From Bacteroidales bacterium (GTDB lineage Bacteria; Bacteroidota; Bacteroidia; Bacteroidales; UBA12077), in the NCBI GenBank assembly GCA_030643125.1, contig DAOWML010000006.1:1-20627 (forward strand): a stretch of 20,627 nt of DNA, written 5' to 3'. Made by a program: the position numbers and the translations under genes. Under the pieces are notes generated by a model that was given only the letters and a program-made list of their open reading frames with translations, was not told the DNA's origin and made no database searches. Numbering within the stretch: position 1 is the first letter of the stretch; each line of letters begins with the position of its first letter. Below, in pieces: positions 7,201 through 15,232 of this stretch.

Positions 7201-7788
7201 ATGCATAAAGGGAGTATTTTAACATACATAAGTGTGTTTGCAATTATTGGCTTAATTATTTTAAGTGGATGCAAAAGAAAATACACTCCAAAACCTCGTG
7301 GATATTTCAGAATAGAATTACCAGAGAAAAAATATCAAAAATTAGACTCCTTCTATCCATATACATTTGAATATCCTGAATATGCCATTATTAAACGAGA
7401 TAGTTCATCTGTATCTGAAAAGTACTGGATTAATATTGAATATCCTGATTTGAATGGTAAAATACATATTAGTTATAAAGCCATTAATAATAATTTAAAC
7501 CAAATTCTGGAAGATACCCGAAAGCTTGTTTACAAGCATACAATTAAAGCCGATGCCATTAATGAAAGAATGTTTATTAAACCTAAAAAAAAGGTATATG
7601 GTATTTTATACGAAATTGAAGGTAATGCGGCTTCGTCAATGCAATTTTTTTTAACAGATAGTACAAATCATTATTTACGCGGTGCTCTATATTTTAATGT
7701 TGAACCAAACAAAGATTCTTTAGCTCCTGTGTTAGATTTTGTTAAAGAAGATATTATCGTTTTAATTGAATCGTTTGAATGGAAATAA
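7201..7788 (+). CDS. gldD: GldD, gliding motility lipoprotein
   Basis: GldD is a lipoprotein required for gliding and type IX secretion in Flavobacterium johnsoniae; non-gliding Bacteroidales also carry it. The 195-residue protein has an N-terminal hydrophobic segment and a lipobox LSGC with the lipidated Cys at about residue 24. The family signature KPRGYFRIELPEKKYQ follows, and the remainder is a soluble domain including YWINIEYPDLNGKIHISYK, GNAASSMQFFLTDSTNHYLRGALYF and a C-terminal helix. It lies 9 bases after gldE and 11 bases before the phosphopantetheinyl transferase gene, the conserved order in the phylum. Whether this organism glides cannot be told from this window; no other gld or por gene is present here. 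Confidence 0.9.
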   Translation: MHKGSILTYISVFAIIGLIILSGCKRKYTPKPRGYFRIELPEKKYQKLDSFYPYTFEYPEYAIIKRDSSSVSEKYWINIEYPDLNGKIHISYKAINNNLNQILEDTRKLVYKHTIKADAINERMFIKPKKKVYGILYEIEGNAASSMQFFLTDSTNHYLRGALYFNVEPNKDSLAPVLDFVKEDIIVLIESFEWK

Positions 7789-7799
7789 TCTGAATAGCG

Positions 7800-8432
7800 A
7801 TGGGATTAATATTAAAAGAACGTATTAAAGATGATGTAAAATTTGGTCTTTGGGAAATTACGGAAGATTACGATACCCTTCGATCAGAACTTAAACTTGA
7901 CCAGGAAGATATTACTACGGTTGAAAACTTTAAAAATCACCGGCGAAAACTTGAATGGCTTAGTGTAAGAATTCTTTTAAAAAGAATGTTAGGTAAAGAT
8001 TCCAAAATTGTTTACGGACCGGAACGAAAACCATACTTACATAATAACTTATATAACATTAGCATATCTCACTCAAAAAATTTCACGGCAATTTTAATAA
8101 GTAAAAAGCACAGAGTAGGATTAGATCTTGAATTTATGACTAATAAAATCCTTAGAATTGCTGATAAGTTTTTACGTCCTGAAGAACTGGAAAATATCGA
8201 AAAAGACCAGGAATTATATCACCTCTACCTCCATTGGTGTGCTAAAGAAGCATTATATAAGATATGTGACAAAGTCGATATTAACTTTGTTACGAACCTC
8301 AGTATTGAACCATTCAAGCCTAAAGTAAAAGGATTAATATCAGGAACTGTTAACAATAGTTATATGAATGAAAAATTCGTATTAGATTATTTTACGCTTA
8401 AGAATTATTCAATTGTTTGGTGCTATAAATAA
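7800..8432 (+). CDS. 4'-phosphopantetheinyl transferase superfamily protein
   Basis: Transfers phosphopantetheine from CoA to a conserved Ser of carrier proteins. At 210 residues it is a Sfp/AcpT-type (two-lobed) enzyme. Visible motifs are the GPERKPYL region (about 73-80), ISISHSK with H91, the Mg-binding VGLDLE with D109 and E111, and WCAKEALYK with W146, K149 and E150. The C-terminal lobe is typical of the larger type, in contrast to the roughly 120-residue AcpS. VGLDLE replaces the more usual GIDIE but keeps the acidic ligands. It sits 11 bases after gldD in the same operon. No carrier-protein or PKS/NRPS gene is nearby, so it may serve primary fatty-acid ACP. Confidence 0.88.
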   Translation: MGLILKERIKDDVKFGLWEITEDYDTLRSELKLDQEDITTVENFKNHRRKLEWLSVRILLKRMLGKDSKIVYGPERKPYLHNNLYNISISHSKNFTAILISKKHRVGLDLEFMTNKILRIADKFLRPEELENIEKDQELYHLYLHWCAKEALYKICDKVDINFVTNLSIEPFKPKVKGLISGTVNNSYMNEKFVLDYFTLKNYSIVWCYK

Positions 8433-8487
8433 ACTAGTCTATAACTCATTTTTTGTTATCTTTATTTTCTCAAAATAATTTTACGCA

Positions 8488-9219
8488 ATGATTTCTCAAT
8501 TAATAAGTCACAGCATTTCTATCAATAAAAAGCTCTTTACTCTGCTTATTGATCCCGATCAACATACAACAGAATCATTAACTAACTTAAGTAAAAATGC
8601 TGATGAATCGGGGGTTGATCTTATTTTCGTAGGTGGAAGTTTGTTAAATAATGATATTGATAAATCATTCGACCTAATTAAAAAAAATACTAATATTCCT
8701 ACTTTACTTTTCCCTGGCAGTTTACTTCAAATCACTAATAAGGCTGATGGCATTTTGTTATTATCATTAATCTCAGGAAGAAATCCCGACCTGCTTATAG
8801 GAAATCATGTAATTGCTTCGGCTCGCATCAAAAGAAGCAATTTAGAAGTTTTACCAACAGGATATATCTTAATTGAAGGAGGTAAGTCAACCTCGGTTGA
8901 ATACATGAGTAATACAAAACCTATACCTGCCGAAAAAATAGATATAGCAATCGCAACAGCAATGGCCGGTGAAATGCTCGGGTTAAAATACATTTATCTT
9001 GAAGCAGGAAGTGGTGCTAAAACATCTATTAACATTAAAATAATTAAAGGAGTAAAAGAAAACATCAATATACCTTTAATTGTTGGCGGTGGAATAAAAA
9101 CTCCGAATGATGTTAAAAGTGCTGTTCATGCAGGAGCAGACATCATCGTTGTTGGTAATGCAATAGAGCAAAATCCTGAAATATTACCTAAATTAGTAAA
9201 AGCGTGCCAAAATTCATAA
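8488..9219 (+). CDS. Geranylgeranylglyceryl phosphate synthase (PcrB/GGGPS family)
   Basis: A TIM-barrel prenyltransferase that links glycerol-1-phosphate to a polyprenyl diphosphate by an ether bond. The 243-residue sequence has the family landmarks: LIDPDQ (about 20-25), FVGGS (47-51), SLISGRNP (93-100), GYILIEGGKSTSV (125-137), YLEAGSGA (170-177) and the phosphate-binding VGGGI and VVGN loops (about 199-203 and 221-224). Some Bacteroidota enzymes of this family have been shown to form GGGP in vitro. The prenyl chain length used here cannot be read reliably. It follows the PPTase gene by 55 bases and probably belongs to the ssb-gldE-gldD transcript or has its own weak promoter; I could not assign one. 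Whether the cell makes ether lipids is unknown. Confidence 0.92.
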   Translation: MISQLISHSISINKKLFTLLIDPDQHTTESLTNLSKNADESGVDLIFVGGSLLNNDIDKSFDLIKKNTNIPTLLFPGSLLQITNKADGILLLSLISGRNPDLLIGNHVIASARIKRSNLEVLPTGYILIEGGKSTSVEYMSNTKPIPAEKIDIAIATAMAGEMLGLKYIYLEAGSGAKTSINIKIIKGVKENINIPLIVGGGIKTPNDVKSAVHAGADIIVVGNAIEQNPEILPKLVKACQNS

Positions 9220-9356
9220 GCTTCTTAATAAATCCGTTTTCTTTATCATCTTTTCAGAAATAATATCCAAAACTAATCAGTTATGATTAAACCTTGATTA
9301 TTAAATCAGGTCTATACTTTATAATTATCTAGCTATAACTATTTAAGTTTAAGAAG

Positions 9357-9923
9357 ATGAGTGATGATATTATAAATAAAGTTCATCAGGAATTGATTGG
9401 AGAAATCTGGATGCCATTAAAGATAACTGGAATGGCTGAAAATGAGAAATATGACATCTCAAATTATGGCCGAATTAAAAGTTATAAAGTAAATAAAACA
9501 GAAGGACTAATAATAAAAGGCTCAACACTAAAAGGATATAAAATCCTAAATATTAAACTCGAAAACGAAAAACGCACAACAAAATACATCCACAAACTGG
9601 TAGCAGAGAGTTTTATTCCAAAAGATAATAGTCTGCAACAATATGTAATTCATTTAGATTTTGATAAAATTAATAATCATATTGATAATCTTAAGTGGGT
9701 TACACAGAAAACCATGTTTGCTCATCAGAAAATAAATCCCAATTACAAACGAGGAACCATTAATTATTCAAAACTTACTGAAACCGATGTAATTCGACTA
9801 AAGAAGAAATTAAAAAGGGGTAAAAACAAACTTTACAAACTCGCGAAAGAATTTGGAATTACACACACACAACTTAACAGAATTCGCAAAGGCGAAAACT
9901 GGGGTCATGTAAAAATTGATTAA
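9357..9923 (+). CDS. NUMOD4/HNH endonuclease-like protein with C-terminal helix-turn-helix
   Basis: A 188-residue free-standing protein resembling HNH homing-endonuclease relatives. The N-terminal part (about 14-65) is NUMOD4-like: GEIWMPLKI, YDISNYGRIKSYK and GYKILNIKL. An HNH_3-like core follows, with YIHKLVAESFIP (H79) and VIHLDFDKINNHIDNLKWVT (H99, D101, N106, N107). The usual NH before the D-G turn reads IH here, and the usual Gly after the Asp is Phe, so cleavage activity is doubtful but not excluded. Residues about 140-186 look like a DNA-binding HTH (LTETDVIRLKKKL, LAKEFGITHTQLNRIRKGENW). No intron, intein or split host gene is next to it. It is an isolated gene with 137 bases before it and 185 bases after it. 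Function may be DNA binding or regulation; I cannot decide. Confidence 0.75.
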   Translation: MSDDIINKVHQELIGEIWMPLKITGMAENEKYDISNYGRIKSYKVNKTEGLIIKGSTLKGYKILNIKLENEKRTTKYIHKLVAESFIPKDNSLQQYVIHLDFDKINNHIDNLKWVTQKTMFAHQKINPNYKRGTINYSKLTETDVIRLKKKLKRGKNKLYKLAKEFGITHTQLNRIRKGENWGHVKID

Positions 9924-10108
9924 AATTATTCTTAAGCAATAAATTGCAAGCAACCTTTGCAGCTAATTTCACTAATAAAACCTCTTTGAAAATTTAGGAT
10001 TCATCAAAGAAATTAATGATTTCAAATCTATCAACCTTTTTGGGATTAGCTTTTTAAAATTTTAAAGATAATTTTCGTATCTTGGGTTTAAATTTTAATC
10101 CAAAATCA

Positions 10109-13027
10109 ATGAAAAATCTATTCCGTTATTTGCTCTTTTTTTTAATTATTACATTAAGTCTTTCACTACAAAATAATGTCTTAGCACAAGAGCACGAAAA
10201 AGAAGAAACTGAAGTATCAGTTCATCAGGATCAGACAAATACTCATGAAGAAGTTCATGCAGAAGAATCAGGGCATACTGGAACTATGAGCCCGTTATTC
10301 TTTATTATTATTGCATTAATAATTGGTGCCGCAACACGTCATTTCCTTAAAAAAAGCCCCCTCCCATTCACAGTTTCCTTATTGCTGATTGGTTTGGTTC
10401 TGGGAGTGCTGTCCCGAATGGGATATTTTGGTGAATGGAATATAATCGGAATAAAGTTAAATGCCACTTTTCTTAGTGATGCTATTGGTTGGGCAGGAAA
10501 TATTGATCCACATCTAATACTATATATCTTTTTACCTACTTTAATTTTTGAAGCAGCATTTGCAATGGATGTTCATACATTTAAAAAAACATCAGCAAAT
10601 GCATTTATTCTTGCCGTTCCCGGAATCATAGTTGCTATAGTACTCACTGCTTTAATAGTAGTTGGAATGAAAATGGTGGGAATCGGACTAAATAACTGGA
10701 GTTGGGCAATGGCCTTGCTTTTTGGTGCAGTTGTCAGTGCTACCGACCCTGTTGCTGTTGTATCAATACTTAAAGATGTTGGAGCAAGCAAAAAACTGGG
10801 AACACTTATTGAAGGAGAATCGATGTTAAATGATGGTACTGCAATTGTTATTTTCATGGTGCTGCTTTTGGGTATTACAGGTGCAGGGTCTGATACTTCG
10901 CCGATAATAGAATTTTTCAGAGTAGCAGTTGGTGGTACTTTAGTAGGAATTATTATTGGTTATATTGTTATAGCATGGGTTAAAAAAGTGTTTAATGATG
11001 CATTGGTTGAGATAACCGTAATTATTGCTGCTGCATATATGACTTTTTTTGTAGCTGAACATTTTTTACACGTATCAGGTGTTCTTGGATTAGTATCATT
11101 TGGTTTATTTATGGCAAGTGTTGGAAGAACCAGGATTAGTCCTGAAGTAGAACACTTTCTTCACGAATTCTGGGAATTATTTGCATTTATAGCGAATACA
11201 TTAATTTTCTTAATTGTAGGTGTTGTTATTGCAGATAATATTGTATTTACCGCTAATGATTTCTTGATTTTGTTAATATTGTATATTGGAATTCATATTG
11301 TTAGAGCCATTGTTATTGCAATTTTCTTTCCTGTTATGAGAAAAGTAGGTTATGGATTACCTAAGAAAGATGCCTATGTTTTATGGTGGGGAGCTTTACG
11401 CGGAGCAATAGGATTAGCGCTTGCTTTAATTGTTGTCGGTGAATCAAAAATTGATGGAACAATAAGAGAGCAATTCTTATTCTATACTGCAGGAATTGTA
11501 ACTCTTACTTTAGTAATTAATGCTACAACTATTAAAGCCCTTCTTAGTTGGTTAGGATTAACCGATATACCTCCTGCTAAACAAAAAATGATTTTAAATG
11601 CTAAAAATTATCTACGGAATACTGCTGAAAACTCAATGGATAAACTAAAATCAGACCGATTCTTAAGCAGAGCAAGTTGGGAAAGTGTTAAAACCTATTT
11701 GCCGGAAAAACCTGAAAATATCGAAATTAAGATAAACGAAGGGAAACATTCCAATTTATATGAAACTAGAAGGCGTATTCTGGAAAAAGAAAAAAGTAGT
11801 TATTGGAATCAATTTAAAGAAGGTCTGCTTGGTCCAATTGCAGTTCGTAATTTAACCGATGCCATTAATGAAATTATTGACTCTGAGGGTAAAATTTCTC
11901 TTTCAGAAAGGAAGGACTTAGAACAACTGTGGCAAACGCCAAAGTTTCTTAACAAACTTCAGTCTATACCAATTCTGGATAAAATTTCTCAAAGATTCTT
12001 TTTTGAGCAATTAACTAATAGTTACGATGCAGCAAGAGGTTTTGTTGAAGCTCAATATGATACATTGAAACTGGCCGAAGGCATGGCAATAAGTTCTGAT
12101 ACCGAAGAATTAACGGTAGATCAGGATCTGGCAACTATAGAAAGTGAAATTAACGAGAACAGAATACACGGCTTAACATTCTTAAGAAACCTTAAAAATA
12201 CTTTCCCTGAAATTTATGATGCTATCGCAACCCGTCAGGCAATACGTTCAAACTTAAATAGTGAATTAAAAATTGTTGAAAGATTACAAAAGAAAGGACA
12301 AATAGGTTCCGATGAAGCTCATAAAATGACTGAAAGTATTGAAGAACGAATGAAGAAACTTATTGATTCGCCTCCTGAAATAGTACCTCCTGAAAAAGCC
12401 AAATTATTACAAGATATATCATGGCTAAAAGAACTTGATAAACCAATTTTTAATAAGGTTGTGAGCTTGTTCCAACATAGAAATTATGCTGTTGGAGAAA
12501 AAATTATAAAAGAACATGGACAAGTTGATGGACTATATGTTATTGCTCGTGGATCTGTAAAAGTAACTATTAATAAAAAGCTTATTGATATTCTAGGAAA
12601 AGGAAGTGTTATTGGTGAAATTGCTGTCCTTACGAATGTTCCAAGAACTGCTACTGTAACAGCAGAGTCCCCTGTTACTGTACTTCGACTTACATCTGTA
12701 AGTATGCAACAAGTGATTCATGACAATCATACTTTAGAAGACAAATTATGGCAAATTGCTGCTCCTCGTTTGGCTGAAAATATAATCTCCGAACATGAGC
12801 CTTATAACAAAATGCAACACGCAGAATTACAGCGACTATTATCAAAAGGAGAATTAGTCCTGGCTAAGAAGGTCAAAAATATTGATATAGAAGATAAATT
12901 GGCAATCCTCATTACAGGAAAAGCCATTAAATCTAATAATGAAAATGTGGAAGCTCCTTGTTGGATTAATGATAAATCAATAACATTAAGTAGAGATAGC
13001 AGATTGCTAATTTGTTCTATAAAATAA
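10109..13027 (+). CDS. CPA1-type Na+/H+ antiporter with cyclic-nucleotide-binding domain (SOS1-like)
   Basis: Exports Na+ in exchange for H+ at the inner membrane. I place the start at ATG 10109 and not the upstream in-frame TTG at 10082: the ATG gives a clean signal peptide (MKNLFRYLLFFLI to NVLAQ, about 1-27). The TTG overlaps a promoter-like TATCTTGG at 10078-10085. The resulting 972 residues contain a short His/Glu-rich extracytoplasmic segment (about 27-58) and a Na_H_exchanger membrane domain (about 60-475) with SATDPVAVVSILKDVGAS (200-217), EGESMLNDGTAIV (225-237) and ALRGAIGLALAL. A long helical cytoplasmic region (about 490-765) leads to a cNMP-binding domain (about 769-880) whose phosphate cassette keeps E827 and R836 (GEIAVL, PRTATV), then a divergent tail. 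This order parallels plant SOS1. Strong hairpin terminator downstream; monocistronic. Confidence 0.92.
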   Translation: MKNLFRYLLFFLIITLSLSLQNNVLAQEHEKEETEVSVHQDQTNTHEEVHAEESGHTGTMSPLFFIIIALIIGAATRHFLKKSPLPFTVSLLLIGLVLGVLSRMGYFGEWNIIGIKLNATFLSDAIGWAGNIDPHLILYIFLPTLIFEAAFAMDVHTFKKTSANAFILAVPGIIVAIVLTALIVVGMKMVGIGLNNWSWAMALLFGAVVSATDPVAVVSILKDVGASKKLGTLIEGESMLNDGTAIVIFMVLLLGITGAGSDTSPIIEFFRVAVGGTLVGIIIGYIVIAWVKKVFNDALVEITVIIAAAYMTFFVAEHFLHVSGVLGLVSFGLFMASVGRTRISPEVEHFLHEFWELFAFIANTLIFLIVGVVIADNIVFTANDFLILLILYIGIHIVRAIVIAIFFPVMRKVGYGLPKKDAYVLWWGALRGAIGLALALIVVGESKIDGTIREQFLFYTAGIVTLTLVINATTIKALLSWLGLTDIPPAKQKMILNAKNYLRNTAENSMDKLKSDRFLSRASWESVKTYLPEKPENIEIKINEGKHSNLYETRRRILEKEKSSYWNQFKEGLLGPIAVRNLTDAINEIIDSEGKISLSERKDLEQLWQTPKFLNKLQSIPILDKISQRFFFEQLTNSYDAARGFVEAQYDTLKLAEGMAISSDTEELTVDQDLATIESEINENRIHGLTFLRNLKNTFPEIYDAIATRQAIRSNLNSELKIVERLQKKGQIGSDEAHKMTESIEERMKKLIDSPPEIVPPEKAKLLQDISWLKELDKPIFNKVVSLFQHRNYAVGEKIIKEHGQVDGLYVIARGSVKVTINKKLIDILGKGSVIGEIAVLTNVPRTATVTAESPVTVLRLTSVSMQQVIHDNHTLEDKLWQIAAPRLAENIISEHEPYNKMQHAELQRLLSKGELVLAKKVKNIDIEDKLAILITGKAIKSNNENVEAPCWINDKSITLSRDSRLLICSIK

Positions 13028-13054
13028 CCGCATATTTTTCAAATTAAACTCAAG

Positions 13055-13082
13055 GCATCAGGTTATTACTTGATGCTTTTTA
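13055..13082 (+). terminator. Rho-independent terminator of the antiporter gene
   Basis: Stem GCATCAGGT at 13055-13063 pairs with ACTTGATGC at 13068-13076 (one G-U pair) around a TATT loop, followed by a TTTTT run. It lies 28 bases after the antiporter stop. The remaining sequence to 13181 shows no gene. Confidence 0.8.
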
Positions 13083-13181
13083 TTCATTTGAATTTTACAT
13101 TCGGAATTTAATTAGCAATGTATGTTTAACGCAGATACCTAATTTCAAACTATATAAAACACTCTACGAAATAAAATTTGT

Positions 13182-14834
13182 TTATTCTATTATTTCAAAA
13201 ATTGGATTACCAACTGAAGCATTTGGCGAAGTTATTTTAAGAATCCAAGAAATTGTTGGGGCAATATCTATTACTTCTGTAGGTCTGTCTACTCGAATAT
13301 TTTTAACTTTCCAACCATACCATATCAAAGGAACATGAGTATCGTATTCATATCCCGATCCTGATTTTGTTACATATCCATTTTTTTCAATCCAACCGGG
13401 TTCAAGGTTTATTATCACATCACCCGAACGTTTTTGATGGAAACTATTCTGAATTTTTTGATTAATACCAGACTCAAAATTCGTTGCATTTATTGTTGAT
13501 GCGGGGAGTGCGTTTGCCACACCGGTAAACTGAACCATAAAGTTGGCCACTTTATTTTGAATCTCATGTAAATCAACCCCGGTATTATCTATTAATTGCT
13601 GATTAAAATATATCTGTCTTGAATAATATGACTTTACCCATTCTCCTTCCTGATATAAAATACTCAAATAGCTATTCAGTAAAGTAACAGCCTTGACACC
13701 ATCAAACACACCTGCATTTTGTTTTTTAGAAATAAGATATTCAGGAACATCAGAAACTCCTCTGTCTGATGTTATATATATCAAAGTATTCTCCAAACCT
13801 ATTTCATTATCAAGAAAACTTATAAGATGTTCCAAATCTTTATCCAATCGTAAAAACAAATCCTCCATTTCAACAGATCGAGGGCCAAATAATTCTCCAC
13901 TGTAATTTGTTGCAGAAAAACTGATTGTAAGAAAATCTGTAAAACTATCTTTCCCTAAATCCTCGTTAACTATTGTCGATACAGCAAAATCTTTGGTGTA
14001 AGTATTTCCAAACGGAGTATATTTTAGATATTTAAAATTTCCAGATCGATTTCTTAAATACGATAAATCATACGGAAAAGTATAACGATAATTTCTAAAA
14101 CCTATTTCAAAATCACTATCGTCAGGTAAGCTATATTTATAATTATTTTCTAAGGAATACATACTTGCCCAGTTCCTTCTCATATATACCTCTTGAAATC
14201 CTTTTGCATTAAACTCCTTTACCCATGCTGGCAAAGTATCAGTATAATAGTTCCCTGTTATCCATCCACCATCATGATTATTAAACCAAAACGTGTAGTC
14301 TGCTGATCTTCCTCCAGAAATCACGGCAGAAACAGGATTCAAAGAAATAGAAATTACTTTAGAGCTATCATTGGTAGCCAGCTTCAATTCATCTCCAATA
14401 GTAGAGCTCATTATATTTTTAGGAGTATAATTCCCCATTGAAATTTCTCCATTTATTAAATTAAATTTTGATTCGTCGGCACAACCAACAGTTTCGCCTG
14501 TTAATCGATTATACCAGGTATCTGAAATAATTCCGTGATAATTAGGATATGTTCCTGTTACTATACTTGCCTGACCTACACCATTCTGTGTAATTAAATA
14601 ATTATGATGAGTTTGAGTACAAAAAGCTCCCTGGTTTATTATTTTTTTAAACCCATTCTCTCCAAACGAATCCCAATAGCGAAGAAGCATCTCATAGCGC
14701 ATTTCTTCAATTACAATTCCAACTACTAACTTTGGTGGTTTATTAAGTTGATTCTGAGCTTGCAGTATACTAAACCCGAATAAAATAAAAAGACTAAGTA
14801 ATATTGATTTTGTAGAATATTTTCTTTTGTGCAT
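13182..14834 (-). CDS. PafA-like alkaline phosphatase superfamily protein, predicted catalytically inactive
   Basis: A secreted or periplasmic 550-residue protein with a signal peptide (about 1-26, ending LQAQ) and the full-length fold of PafA-type alkaline phosphatases of Bacteroidota. Homology is evident from KLVVGIVIEEMR, HNYLITQNGVGQASIVTGTYPNYHGI with TWYN, SADYTFWF, ATNYSGELFGP, MEDLFLRLDKDLE, ITSDRGV and YDTHVPLIWYG. Against PafA numbering the metal and catalytic residues are mostly replaced: D38 is E43, the nucleophile T79 is N84, N100 is D105, K162/R164 are about N166/V168, D305 is N310, H309 is E314 and H353 is R358. Only D352 (D357) and H486 (H500) remain. Spacing is preserved, so this is substitution and not misalignment. 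The ORF is intact, arguing for a retained non-catalytic (binding or scaffolding) role. It is 19 bases after crcB in the same transcript. Confidence 0.87.
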   Translation of the reverse strand: MHKRKYSTKSILLSLFILFGFSILQAQNQLNKPPKLVVGIVIEEMRYEMLLRYWDSFGENGFKKIINQGAFCTQTHHNYLITQNGVGQASIVTGTYPNYHGIISDTWYNRLTGETVGCADESKFNLINGEISMGNYTPKNIMSSTIGDELKLATNDSSKVISISLNPVSAVISGGRSADYTFWFNNHDGGWITGNYYTDTLPAWVKEFNAKGFQEVYMRRNWASMYSLENNYKYSLPDDSDFEIGFRNYRYTFPYDLSYLRNRSGNFKYLKYTPFGNTYTKDFAVSTIVNEDLGKDSFTDFLTISFSATNYSGELFGPRSVEMEDLFLRLDKDLEHLISFLDNEIGLENTLIYITSDRGVSDVPEYLISKKQNAGVFDGVKAVTLLNSYLSILYQEGEWVKSYYSRQIYFNQQLIDNTGVDLHEIQNKVANFMVQFTGVANALPASTINATNFESGINQKIQNSFHQKRSGDVIINLEPGWIEKNGYVTKSGSGYEYDTHVPLIWYGWKVKNIRVDRPTEVIDIAPTISWILKITSPNASVGNPIFEIIE

Positions 14835-14853
14835 TTCTTAAATTTAGGTATTT

Positions 14854-15219
14854 TTAAATACTTCGTGCTAAAATAAACAAAACTCCAACACCTAAGAAGA
14901 TACTTACTAATATATTTGCAGTGGCAAAGTAATAATTCCCCGATCGTAATAATTCAAAAGTCTCATAACTAAATGTTGAGAATGTACTAAATCCTCCACA
15001 AAACCCAACAATTAAGAGCGCTTTTATAGTTGGCGATATTATAAGTTTTTCTGTTGTTAGAAATAGTATAACACCTAATATTAAAGTACTTATAACATTC
15101 GCTGTTAAGGTTCCTACAGGGTTAATTTCTTTAAAATCTGAAGTAACAAATTTTGATATCCCAAATCTAGTTACACTACCCAAACCACCACCAATAAAAA
15201 TTGCAAATAATGTATGCAT
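14854..15219 (-). CDS. crcB: Fluoride ion channel CrcB/Fluc
   Basis: A small inner-membrane protein that exports fluoride as a dual-topology dimer. The 121 residues form four hydrophobic segments with the family features: GGGLGSVTRFG (R18), the conserved Asn in GTLTANVIS (N41), the phenylalanine box GGFSTFSTFSYE (F77, F80, F83) and a final hydrophobic helix. Length is normal and it is a single-gene (homodimer) version. It lies 13 bases after ychF and 19 bases before the PafA-like gene, so all three are probably co-transcribed from the ychF promoter. No fluoride riboswitch is visible in the short gap upstream, so expression may be constitutive. Confidence 0.95.
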   Translation of the reverse strand: MHTLFAIFIGGGLGSVTRFGISKFVTSDFKEINPVGTLTANVISTLILGVILFLTTEKLIISPTIKALLIVGFCGGFSTFSTFSYETFELLRSGNYYFATANILVSIFLGVGVLFILARSI

Positions 15220-15232
15220 AATCTAATACTAT

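Noticed and set aside
5869..7788. A complete gliding or type IX secretion locus
   Set aside because: Only GldD and GldE are present; the core genes (gldKLMN, sprA, por genes) are not in this window, and gldD/gldE also occur in non-gliding species.
10082..10108. TTG codon as start of the antiporter, nine codons upstream of the chosen ATG
   Set aside because: The ATG at 10109 gives a clean signal peptide, and the TTG overlaps a TATCTTGG promoter-like element.
15220..15232. Fluoride riboswitch upstream of crcB
   Set aside because: The gap to ychF is only 13 bases, too short to hold one, and nothing resembling it was seen before ychF.
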